Shown piece by piece: positions 55,601 to 64,000 of a stretch of 64,000 bases of DNA; the stretch's first letter is position 1, and every line of letters begins with the position of its first letter. The stretch comes from Brevundimonas lutea (GTDB lineage Bacteria; Pseudomonadota; Alphaproteobacteria; Caulobacterales; Caulobacteraceae). The notes below the pieces were generated by a model, which saw only the letters and a list, made by a program, of their open reading frames with translations, searched no databases and had not been told where the DNA came from. The translations under genes were made by a program, and so were the position numbers. The DNA is taken from NCBI RefSeq assembly GCF_003704105.1, contig NZ_QUOQ01000002.1:558001-622000 (forward strand), written 5' to 3'.

Positions 55601-56424
55601 CCGAGACCGATCCCATCCGCCTCTATTGGTGGGCCAAGAAGACCAATTTCGGTGACCTCATCGGTCCTTGGCTGGTCGAACTGATGACCGGGCGATCGAC
55701 CGAAAACATCCGCCACCGAGCCGACAAGGACGGCATCACCGGATTGGCGACGGCGGGTTCGCTGGTCCATTCGCTGGACAGGCCCGGCCTAGAGATTTGG
55801 GGCGCGGGATCCATCTGCGCGCTCGGCGCTGACCATATGCGCGATCTCGCCGATAAAGAGCCGGCGCGAATCCACGCCGTGAGGGGCTGGAGAACCTTCA
55901 AGGAGTTGAGGAAGCTGGGCTGGACGGCCCCGCGGGTCTTCGGCGATCCGGCCAGCCTTCTACCGCGTTTCTACGCGCCACGGCTCCGCGAGGATTTGCG
56001 CGACAAGGTGGTGCTGGTCCCTCACTATTCGCACAAGCCGCTGTTCACGGGACTGGCGGATTCGCGCTTTCACACTGTCGAGGTTCAGGATCAGCCTGAT
56101 GTTGTGGTCGATCAAATCGCCTCGGCCCAGTGTGTGCTGTCGACCTCGTTGCACGGCGTCATCGTGGCCCAGGCCTACGGCGTGCCCTGGGTCTGGCTGC
56201 GCATCAAGGAGGCGGGTCTGATCGGCGGCGACTTCAAGTTCGAGGACTATTTCACCACCATCGACCGCGACGGCGTGCGCGTGGCGACGCTCGACCCCGG
56301 CGCGATCAATGACCTGAATATCCGGGCCGTGTCCGAGTTCGCCTATCTGCCGAAACCCAAGCTGAACTTCGACGATCTGCTGGAGGCCTTCCCCTATCCG
56401 ATCCGCGACGGGGCCTTGCTCTAG
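55597..56424 (+). CDS. Polysaccharide pyruvyl transferase family protein, paralog 2
   Basis: A 275-residue cytoplasmic protein closely similar to the gene at 38006-38836. Shared blocks include LYWWAKKTNFGDLIGPW, DRPGLEIWGAGSI, VFGDPASLLPRFY, the core LSTSLHGVIVAQAYGVPW and FKFEDYFTTID. Related enzymes add pyruvate ketals to polysaccharides. The 4-base overlap with the GT2 gene supports a glycan-modifying role. It is convergent with udk, with a 4-base overlap of stops. Confidence 0.87.
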   Translation: MTETDPIRLYWWAKKTNFGDLIGPWLVELMTGRSTENIRHRADKDGITGLATAGSLVHSLDRPGLEIWGAGSICALGADHMRDLADKEPARIHAVRGWRTFKELRKLGWTAPRVFGDPASLLPRFYAPRLREDLRDKVVLVPHYSHKPLFTGLADSRFHTVEVQDQPDVVVDQIASAQCVLSTSLHGVIVAQAYGVPWVWLRIKEAGLIGGDFKFEDYFTTIDRDGVRVATLDPGAINDLNIRAVSEFAYLPKPKLNFDDLLEAFPYPIRDGALL

Positions 56425-57065
56425 GCCAGCAGGGCCGCGACGCGAGGGTCGGCCAGCAGGGGCGCGGCCAGCCGCACCACCGCCTGTGGGTCCTCCAGAC
56501 GCACCGCCGCCGTCTGATCGGCCACCACGAAGTCGGCGCGCGCCCGCGCGGGTTCGGTCAGCCGCTCGTGGCCGGGCCGCACGGTCAGCAGATACTGGTC
56601 GATCACCGACTGGGCTGTTCGCCCTCGCTCCACCTGGTCGCGCAGCAGCCGGCGGATGAAGCGGATGTCGGCGGGGGTGTCGACGAACACCTTGATGTCG
56701 AACAGCGCGGCCAGCTCGGGTGTGCACAGCAGGTGCGTCCCCTCCGCCACCACCAGATCGGCGGCGACGACGTTCTGGCCGCCCGGCTCGCGCCCGTGGG
56801 TGACGAAGGAATAGATCGGCGCGGTGATGTCGCGTCCCGCCTTCAGCGCCGCCATATCGCGGATCATCAGGTCATGGTCGCGCGCCGCCACGTCGTCGAA
56901 ATCGAAGGTCGCCGCGTCGAACCCCGGCACCCTGGCCGAGTCCCGATAATACCAGTCCTCGCGCACCAGCACGGCGCGACCGGCGGGCAGGGCGGCGGCC
57001 AGGGTCTCGGCCAGGGTGCTCTTGCCCGACCCCGAGCCCCCGGTGATGGCGATGAGAAGCGGCAT
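56421..57065 (-). CDS. udk: Uridine kinase family protein
   Basis: A 214-residue P-loop kinase of the uridine/phosphoribulokinase family. Walker A is GGSGSGKST at 9-17, followed by LVREDWYYRD with the catalytic Asp, DFDDVAARDHDLM, and VVAEGTHLL. It phosphorylates uridine/cytidine to UMP/CMP in salvage; the family also has other substrates, so specificity is tentative. ATG 57063-57065. Confidence 0.88.
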   Translation of the reverse strand: MPLLIAITGGSGSGKSTLAETLAAALPAGRAVLVREDWYYRDSARVPGFDAATFDFDDVAARDHDLMIRDMAALKAGRDITAPIYSFVTHGREPGGQNVVAADLVVAEGTHLLCTPELAALFDIKVFVDTPADIRFIRRLLRDQVERGRTAQSVIDQYLLTVRPGHERLTEPARARADFVVADQTAAVRLEDPQAVVRLAAPLLADPRVAALLA

Positions 57066-57113
57066 GTCGGCGTTCTATTCGTGCGCGCCGCCGGACGAAA
57101 GGCCGCATCGAAG

Positions 57114-57138
57114 CTGACCCCACGTCAGATTGCTAAAC
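57114..57138 (+). promoter_or_regulatory. Putative promoter of the acyl-CoA synthetase gene
   Basis: CTGACC at 57114-57119, 12-base spacer, GCTAAAC at 57132-57138, about 59 bases before ATG 57197. The -10 is identical to those at 46868 and 49743; the -35 is one base off and the spacing shorter. Confidence 0.35.
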
Positions 57139-57196
57139 GCCGTTCACCCGCATAGCGTCGTCGCCAAGCGCCGAAACAGACGCACATGAGGGAACG

Positions 57197-58824
<1,628 letters not shown>

Positions 58825-58828
<4 letters not shown>

Positions 58829-59544
58829 CGCAAGGCTCGTCAGCGTCGCCGTCCCGCGCGGCCCCGATGGCGTCCCGGGCGCTCCTGATCGTCGCCCTGC
58901 TGGGTCCGCTGGCGCTGGTGCTGGGCGTCTTCGGCGCGCGCTTTGGCGTGTGGAGCGCGGAATTCGGCTACCGGACGATCGGCCTGAACGCCGTCCTCGT
59001 GCTCAGCATTCTGGGCGGGCTTGCCGGCGCCGGCGGGGCGGTCATCGCCTGGCGCGGCGGCCAGCGCGTGATCGGCCTTGCCCTGGTGGCGGCCCTGATC
59101 GTCAATGTGGTGATCTATCTGTGGGTAGCGCAGGAGCGGAATGACCTGGCCACCAACCCGCCGGTCAGTCAGGCCGCCAGCGACTGGGCCGATCGCCCCG
59201 GCTTCTCCAGCGAGATCATGGCCGAGCGGCGCGGAGCCGGCGCCCAGCCGCTGCTGACCCAGGGCGACGCCGAGTGGTGTCCGGGCCTCGCCACCGTGCC
59301 TCGCCAGGCCGCGCCGGAGGAGGCGAGGGCGGCTCTGGAAGCGGCCAACCTCCAGGTGCTGGGCGTCAGCCCGTTCCGCGCCGAGGGCCGGACCTCCAGC
59401 TTCTGGTACGGCTTCGAGCAGGACGTGGTGATCCGCATCCGCCCGGGCGCTACCGATGTCCTTGTCGCCGGCCGCGAGGACCGCGCCGACGGCGGCGCCG
59501 CCTGCCGCACCGCCCTCGCCGTGGCCGAGGCGCTGGCGGAATAG
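58825..59544 (+). CDS. DUF1499 family membrane protein
   Basis: A 239-residue protein. Three hydrophobic segments at about 18-38, 50-66 and 77-98 precede a C-terminal soluble domain (about 120-235) with the DUF1499-like SSFWYGFEQDVVIRIRP. The strict DUF1499 ending is degenerate here (REDRADGGAACRTAL). It shares an ATGA overlap with the acyl-CoA ligase. Function unknown; this family is often near lipid genes. Confidence 0.7.
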
Positions 59545-59847
59545 GGCCTGATCCCGCATTCGGGGCGCTCGCGTCGCGCCACGCGGGGATCAGAGCCGAC
59601 GCAGTGTCCGGATCTACGACCCCCCGGCCGGGCGCCTCATACTGCGACCATGGCCGCCGCTCGACAGCTCCCCCACAACGCCCGCCGCCCCACCGGCGAG
59701 GCGCCGCTGGACACTCAGATCAGGCATGAGTCTAACGTCGCCGCGCGTCTGTCTCCGCTTCCAACCATTGAAACCATTGAGAAACGTTTCGCGCCCGCAC
59801 GTCGACGTTGGACTCTTGGACTCATTTTTTCTGGCGAGCGCGTAGTC
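59545..59847. other. Gene-free stretch with a hairpin
   Basis: No gene is supported here. CTGATCCCGC (59548-59557) can pair with GCGGGGATCAG (59583-59593) with one bulge, which may terminate the DUF1499 transcript. Farther on, ACCATTGA is repeated at about 59764 and 59773 and TTGGACTC is repeated in tandem around 59809-59824. Confidence 0.4.
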
Positions 59848-60753
59848 TCAGGTAAGCCGCCACTTCGCATCCACGGTCGGCGCCGGCGTCGCTGTCACCC
59901 GCCCGTCCTCGACCAGCTTGATCAGATGGGCCAGCACCGACTGGCCGGCGGCGGGGACCAGCCGGGGATCAAGGCCGACATACATGGCCGCGACCATCTG
60001 CGGGATCGTGGTGTCTCCGGCGGCCAGGCGCTCCAGAATCTGCCGCTCGCGGTCCAGCCGGTGCGCCTTGTAGGCTTCGAGGAACGCGGCCGGATGCACC
60101 ACCGGCGGCCCGTGCGTCGGCCACAGCACCGAGAAGTCGCCGGCGATCACCCGGTCCAGGCTGCGCATGTAATCGGCCATCGAGCCGTCCGGCGGCACGA
60201 CCACGCTGGTCGACCAGCCCATCACGTGGTCGCCAACCAGCAGGGCGTTCTCCTGCGGCAGGACGAAGGCCAGATGGTTGGAGGCGTGGCCAGGCGTGGC
60301 CATGACCGTCAGCGACCAGTCCGGCCCGTTGATCGTCTCGCCGTCGCTCAGCACCCTGTCGGGCGGGAAGACCGCCGTCTCGTCCCAGCCCTCGCCGCCA
60401 TTGCCCTCATTGGCCGAGGCGCTGGTGGGCCGGGCCGGAGGAGGCGCGGCCAGGATCGGCGCGCCGGTGCGTTGCTGCAGGGCCTTGGCCAGGGGCGAGT
60501 GGTCGGCATGGGTGTGGGTCAGCAGGATATGCGTCACCCGCTCGTCCTTCAGGGCCTCCATCAGTGCCGTCAGATGCGCCTCGTCGATCGGGCCGGGGTC
60601 GATCACCGCCACTTCGTCGTCGCCGACGATGAAGGTCGCCGTACCGGTGAAGGTGAAGGGGCCGGGATTGTTGCAGATCACCCGACGCAGGCGCGGCGAC
60701 ACCCGGTCGACCCGGCCGTACTCGAAATCGAACTCGCGGACGAAGGGGATCAT
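59848..60753 (-). CDS. MBL-fold metallohydrolase
   Basis: A 301-residue metallo-beta-lactamase-fold hydrolase. The metal motif HXHXDH is at 80-85 (THTHADHS), with GHASNHLAFVLP and LLVGDHVMGW carrying further ligands. A C-terminal winged-helix-like part (about 230-301) makes it similar to the LACTB2 group, which includes endoribonucleases. Substrate is uncertain. ATG 60751-60753 is divergent from a small lipoprotein gene. Confidence 0.92.
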   Translation of the reverse strand: MIPFVREFDFEYGRVDRVSPRLRRVICNNPGPFTFTGTATFIVGDDEVAVIDPGPIDEAHLTALMEALKDERVTHILLTHTHADHSPLAKALQQRTGAPILAAPPPARPTSASANEGNGGEGWDETAVFPPDRVLSDGETINGPDWSLTVMATPGHASNHLAFVLPQENALLVGDHVMGWSTSVVVPPDGSMADYMRSLDRVIAGDFSVLWPTHGPPVVHPAAFLEAYKAHRLDRERQILERLAAGDTTIPQMVAAMYVGLDPRLVPAAGQSVLAHLIKLVEDGRVTATPAPTVDAKWRLT

Positions 60754-60803
60754 GGCGCGACCCTTGCGGCCATCGGCCTCGAACAGGGCAGGGAAGGGCC
60801 GGA

Positions 60804-60950
60804 ATGCGTCATTTCGACATCATCTCCATCTCCAACCGGCTGCAGCCGGTGGCGGCGGCCGTGCTGTGTCTCATGGCGGCGCAACTGATGGTCGCCTCCT
60901 GCACCCCGGAGCCCGCGCCTTACGCCACCCGCGTGGCGATCAGCCGCTAG
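60804..60950 (+). CDS. Small putative lipoprotein (48 aa)
   Basis: A short frame from ATG 60804 to TAG 60948-60950 encodes MRHFDIISISNRLQPVAAAV followed by a hydrophobic segment and a lipobox-like VASC with Cys33. The remaining 15 residues are Pro/Ala-rich. It starts 50 bases from the divergent MBL gene, and its stop overlaps the convergent CX4R gene by 4 bases. GGGAAGGGCC upstream is a plausible ribosome binding site. Too short to confirm; could be noise. Confidence 0.45.
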   Translation: MRHFDIISISNRLQPVAAAVLCLMAAQLMVASCTPEPAPYATRVAISR

Positions 60951-61354
60951 AGCGGCAGGCCCGAAAGATCATAGCCCGCCGAGGCCGCCAGCGCACGGGC
61001 GTCGTCGGCCGAGATCGCGCCCGAAGCCGTGGCCGCCATGGCCCAGGCCGCCGTCGACCGCATGCCCGAGCGGCAGTACATCAGCGCCTTGCCGGAGTTC
61101 CTCGCCAGCAGGTCGCCGACCTGCGCGGCCTGGTCGGGCGTCGGACGACCCTGGATCGGAACCGCGGCATAGGCGACCCCGGCTTCGCGCGCCGCCGCCT
61201 CGATCTCGGCTCCCGTCGGCTGATCCGGCTGCTCGCCCTCGGGCCTGTTGTTGACGATCAGGGTCACGCCCCGATCGGCCGCCTCGGAAACATCGGCGGG
61301 CGTTAATTGAGGCGAGGCCCAGACATCATCGGTCAGAATGCGGAAATCGGTCAT
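60947..61354 (-). CDS. TIGR01244-type sulfurtransferase/phosphatase-like protein
   Basis: A 135-residue protein of the DUF442/TIGR01244 group with a dual-specificity-phosphatase-like fold. It begins with DDVWASPQLTPADV and carries the catalytic CX4R YCRSGMRS, Cys94 and Arg99. Some homologs are fused to MBL-fold hydrolases, so its neighbourhood beside an MBL gene is suggestive. ATG 61352-61354. Substrate unknown. Confidence 0.87.
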   Translation of the reverse strand: MTDFRILTDDVWASPQLTPADVSEAADRGVTLIVNNRPEGEQPDQPTGAEIEAAAREAGVAYAAVPIQGRPTPDQAAQVGDLLARNSGKALMYCRSGMRSTAAWAMAATASGAISADDARALAASAGYDLSGLPL

Positions 61355-61363
61355 CGATCGCTC

Positions 61364-61897
61364 CTACTGGCGGCGCACGCGAACGGCCCGGCTGCCGTCG
61401 AACACCATCTGATAGCTGCCCAGCGCGGCGCGGCGGATGCGGACCGCCTCGCCTTCCCGATTGCGAAACCGCACCCGCCCGCTGTCGATCTGGCTCCAGG
61501 TCGAGCCATTGGCCAACCGGAAGGTCCATTTGCCGTCGCCGGCCTGACTGGCGCGCACCAAGGTCGTCTCGATGGCGTCGAGCCGCTCCTCGGTCTCGCC
61601 GCGCGTGATAAAGGACGGCATCGACGGCAGGTCGAAGCCAAACAGCTGGCGCCGGGTCTCACTGACCTGGGCGCGATCCACCACCACGACCTCGCCCTGG
61701 CGCTCGGCGGCGTCCAGCGCCTCGGAGGCGCGGTCATAGCAATCCAGCCGCGCCCCGGAGTCTGTCAGGCTGCGGCATTCGACCAGTTGGTTCAGCAACG
61801 CCGGCCGTTCGCTGGTCGCCTGGGCGGACGCCGCGCCTGCGGTGCTCATGGCCATCAGGGACGCGGCCACGGCCAGTCCGAAGCGGGGCGACGTCAT
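61364..61897 (-). CDS. Hypothetical exported protein
   Basis: A 177-residue exported protein. The signal peptide (about 1-26, ending ASAQA) is followed by an ECRSLTDSGARLDCYDR motif (two Cys about 13 apart), a helical stretch, and a beta-rich C-terminal half ending RRAALGSYQMVFDG. The RLDCYD pattern occurs in many small exported proteins of Alphaproteobacteria. ATG 61895-61897 was chosen over one 7 codons upstream. It is 9 bases before the CX4R gene on the same strand and so likely co-transcribed. Confidence 0.7.
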   Translation of the reverse strand: MTSPRFGLAVAASLMAMSTAGAASAQATSERPALLNQLVECRSLTDSGARLDCYDRASEALDAAERQGEVVVVDRAQVSETRRQLFGFDLPSMPSFITRGETEERLDAIETTLVRASQAGDGKWTFRLANGSTWSQIDSGRVRFRNREGEAVRIRRAALGSYQMVFDGSRAVRVRRQ

Positions 61898-61918
61898 ATC
61901 CGTGTCTCCATAAGCCAC

Positions 61919-61982
61919 GCCGAGGTTTCACCACACCGGGCGCCTTGGGCGCCGAGGTTTCACCACACCGGGCGCCTTGGCG
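61919..61982. repeat. Tandem duplication, 2 x 32 bp
   Basis: GCCGAGGTTTCACCACACCG and the following bases occur at 61919-61950 and again at 61951-61982 with a period of 32 bases, essentially identical. The copies straddle the start of the divergent gene pair, 22 bases upstream of ATG 61897 on the minus strand. Confidence 0.85.
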
Positions 61983-62207
61983 CCAGATGCGACCGTTCGG
62001 TGATGGAGGCGTGGCGGGAATGCGACAGTTTGTCCGCGACCGTCGTCATCCGATCACATTTCCTTTGACCCTTTTCGCGACGCGGTGGCTAGTCAACCTG
62101 TGCCGGAATGCCGCAGGGGCGTGCCGGGGCGGTCGTATGACACAAAAATTCGCCGGCGGGGGGAGGTCCAGTTTTGGATTTCGTCGCCGGACTCAGGAGG
62201 ACTAACT

Positions 62208-64000
62208 TTGAAAGTTCGCACCACTCGTGAGCGCCTGCTGGCCTCGACGATGATCGGCGGCATCGCGCTGGCCGCCATGGCCGCCACTCCGGCGCTCGCC
62301 CAGGACGCCGGCGAGCCCGAAGCCACCGAGCTCGAAGAGATCGTCGTCACCGGCACCCGCATCCCGCAGGCCAACCTGGTGACCACCAGCCCGGTTACCC
62401 AGGTCACGGGCGAGGACATCGACGTCGCCGGCGTGACCCGCGTCGAGGACCTGGTGACCCAGCTGCCGCAGGCCTTCGCCGCGCAGAACTCCACCGTCGC
62501 CAACGGCGCCACCGGCACCGCCACCGTGTCGCTTCGCGGTCTCGGCTCCGACCGCACCCTGGTGCTGATCGACGGTCGTCGCATGGGCTACGGCTCGCCG
62601 AACGACACCGCCGCCGACCTGAACCAGATCCCGGGTCAGCTGGTCGAGCGCGTTGAAGTCCTGACCGGTGGCGCCTCGGCCGTCTACGGGTCGGACGCCG
62701 TCGCCGGCGTCGTGAACTTCATCATGCGCAAGGACTACGAGGGCGTTCAGATCGACGCCCAGTACGGCTTCTACCGTCACGAAAACGACTATGACGGCAG
62801 CGGCAACCTGCGCAACGTCATCGCCGGTCGCGGCGAGACCAACCCCGATCAGTTCCGGTTGCCGGACGACACGGTGGTGGACGGCGAAAGCCGCGAAGTC
62901 ACGCTGTCCATGGGCATCAACGCTCCCGACGGCCGTGGCAACATCACCGCCTACGCGGGTTATCGCGAAAACAACCCAGTCCTCCAGGGCTTCCGCGACT
63001 ATTCGGCGTGCGCCCTCGGCGTGCCGGCCGGAACGCCGATCCCCAGCGTCGGCGACAATCACCAGTGCGGCGGGTCGGGCACATCGTTCCCGGGCCAGTT
63101 CACGGACTTCGCGAACTACAACTTCACCGTCGATCAGACGACCGGCGACTTCATCCCGTACAGCACCGCCGCGAACGCCTACAACTTCGGCCCGCTGAAC
63201 TACTATCAGCGTCCTGACGAGCGCTACACTCTCGGCGCGTTCGGTCGTTACGAGTTCAACGAGCACGCCGAAGCGTTTGCCCAGCTGATGTTCACGGACT
63301 ACTCGTCCGTGGCGCAGATCGCCCCCTCGGGCAGCTTCTACAACAACGGCACCATCGGCTGCGACAACCCGTTGCTGTCGGCGCAGCAGTCAGCCGCCAT
63401 CGGTTGCAGCCCCGCCGACATCACCGCCGGCACCGACGTGCCCCTGTATATCGGTCGTCGTAACGTCGAGGGCGGCGGTCGTCAGGACTCGATCAACTAT
63501 CAGTCCTACCGGATGGTTGTCGGCCTGCGCGGCCTGATCACCGAGGGCTGGAACTACGACATCGCGGCTCAGTACAGCCGCGTCGATCTGGACCGGGTCT
63601 ATCTCAACGACTTTTCGGTTTCGCGTCTCGCCCGCGCGCTGGACGTGACATCCGTTGGTGGCGTGCCGACCTGTCGGTCGGTCATCGACGGCACCGATCC
63701 GGCGTGCGTGCCCTACGATCCGTTCTCGGTCGGCGGCATCACCCAGGAGCAGCTGGACTATCTCCAGATCCCGCTGATCCAGGCCGGTGAAACCACGCAG
63801 CAGATCGTGACCGCGGCCGTCACCGGCGACCTGGGCATGTATGGGTTCCAGTCGCCGTTCGCCAACAGCGGCGTTCAGGTCGCCTTCGGCGCCGAGTATC
63901 GTCGGGACGCTCTGGATTCGACCACGGACGCCGCCTTCGCCACCGGCGATGGCGCCGGTCAGGGCGGACCGACCATCGGCTTCGGCGGTTCGATCGACAC
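62208..64000 (+). CDS. TonB-dependent receptor (partial, cut by window end)
   Basis: At least 597 residues of an outer-membrane TonB-dependent receptor. The signal peptide ends at ALAQ (about residue 35). The TonB box region EEIVVTGTRI and the plug domain VLIDGRRMGYGSP, GGASAVYGSDAVAGVVNFIM lie at about 45-180. Beta-strand pairs and surface loops with paired Cys residues follow. The start is taken as TTG 62208, 8 bases after AGGAGG; the first in-frame ATG (62250) would sit inside the signal peptide. Such receptors often take up oligosaccharides or siderophores; the ligand cannot be named. It continues past the window. Confidence 0.93.
   Translation, partial: MKVRTTRERLLASTMIGGIALAAMAATPALAQDAGEPEATELEEIVVTGTRIPQANLVTTSPVTQVTGEDIDVAGVTRVEDLVTQLPQAFAAQNSTVANGATGTATVSLRGLGSDRTLVLIDGRRMGYGSPNDTAADLNQIPGQLVERVEVLTGGASAVYGSDAVAGVVNFIMRKDYEGVQIDAQYGFYRHENDYDGSGNLRNVIAGRGETNPDQFRLPDDTVVDGESREVTLSMGINAPDGRGNITAYAGYRENNPVLQGFRDYSACALGVPAGTPIPSVGDNHQCGGSGTSFPGQFTDFANYNFTVDQTTGDFIPYSTAANAYNFGPLNYYQRPDERYTLGAFGRYEFNEHAEAFAQLMFTDYSSVAQIAPSGSFYNNGTIGCDNPLLSAQQSAAIGCSPADITAGTDVPLYIGRRNVEGGGRQDSINYQSYRMVVGLRGLITEGWNYDIAAQYSRVDLDRVYLNDFSVSRLARALDVTSVGGVPTCRSVIDGTDPACVPYDPFSVGGITQEQLDYLQIPLIQAGETTQQIVTAAVTGDLGMYGFQSPFANSGVQVAFGAEYRRDALDSTTDAAFATGDGAGQGGPTIGFGGSID

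Noticed and set aside
59650..60888. 412-codon plus-strand frame opposite the MBL-fold gene
   Set aside because: It is Arg/His/Gly-rich shadow of the minus-strand hydrolase, which has HXHXDH.

Overview
The window is a GC-rich, densely coded chromosomal segment of an alphaproteobacterium in the Caulobacterales, most likely Brevundimonas or a close relative. The evidence is an FlbD-type sigma-54 activator next to flhA, a TipF-like flagellar regulator, a mreBCD-mrdA-rodA cluster, a tRNA-Trp-secE-nusG-rplKA block, and a large TonB receptor with the N-terminal layout usual in this order. No prophage, transposase, plasmid gene or CRISPR array is visible. Species assignment is inference from gene content only.

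Layout. 1-3.4 kb: end of flbD, a class A beta-lactamase placed between flbD and flhA, then flhA. 3.4-7.2 kb: CHASE3 histidine kinase, a single-domain receiver, a receiver-HisKA_2 kinase, a NUDIX hydrolase and a CsbD stress protein followed by a terminator. 7.2-10.1 kb (minus): a MntA-HepT toxin-antitoxin pair reading into a CoxE-type vWA protein and a small secreted protein, plus a GNAT enzyme. 10.2-16.8 kb: deacetylase-family protein, histidine phosphatase, CinA-type protein, S41 protease, class II DAHP synthase and tipF. 16.9-20.1 kb: SDR, lipid A-type acyltransferase, receiver protein, aldo/keto reductase. 20.2-28.4 kb: ileS, GST, a membrane protein, an aspartate-type aminotransferase, a polyprenyl diphosphate synthase and a TrmN6-like methyltransferase. 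28.6-34.6 kb: the rod-shape operon mreB-mreC-mreD-mrdA-rodA.

34.6-45.5 kb: a hypothetical protein, a GDSL autotransporter, an M23 peptidase, a pyruvyl-transferase-family protein, PPK2, a serine hydrolase, an extensin-like protein, cspA, an EamA exporter, gluQRS and a TadG-like vWA protein. 45.7-52.1 kb: tRNA-Trp, secE, nusG, rplK and rplA, then rplJ and rplL. The two ribosomal pairs are separated by about 3 kb of other genes. The rplK and rplJ leaders look like autoregulatory RNAs. 52.2-62 kb: small secreted proteins, msrC, a GT2 glycosyltransferase coupled to a second pyruvyl-transferase-family gene, udk, an acyl-CoA synthetase, an MBL-fold hydrolase and a CX4R phosphatase/sulfurtransferase-like protein. 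62.2-64 kb: a TonB-dependent receptor cut by the window end.

Most genes are housekeeping or envelope functions. The most notable items are the beta-lactamase inside the flagellar cluster, the MntA-HepT pair coupled to a vWA gene, the two pyruvyl-transferase paralogs (one coupled to a GT2), a near-consensus general-stress promoter ahead of csbD, a structured rplK leader holding a 17-codon uORF, and several intergenic palindromic repeats, two of them 120 bp long with the same architecture. I did not find a clearly new multi-gene system; the candidates above are the closest.
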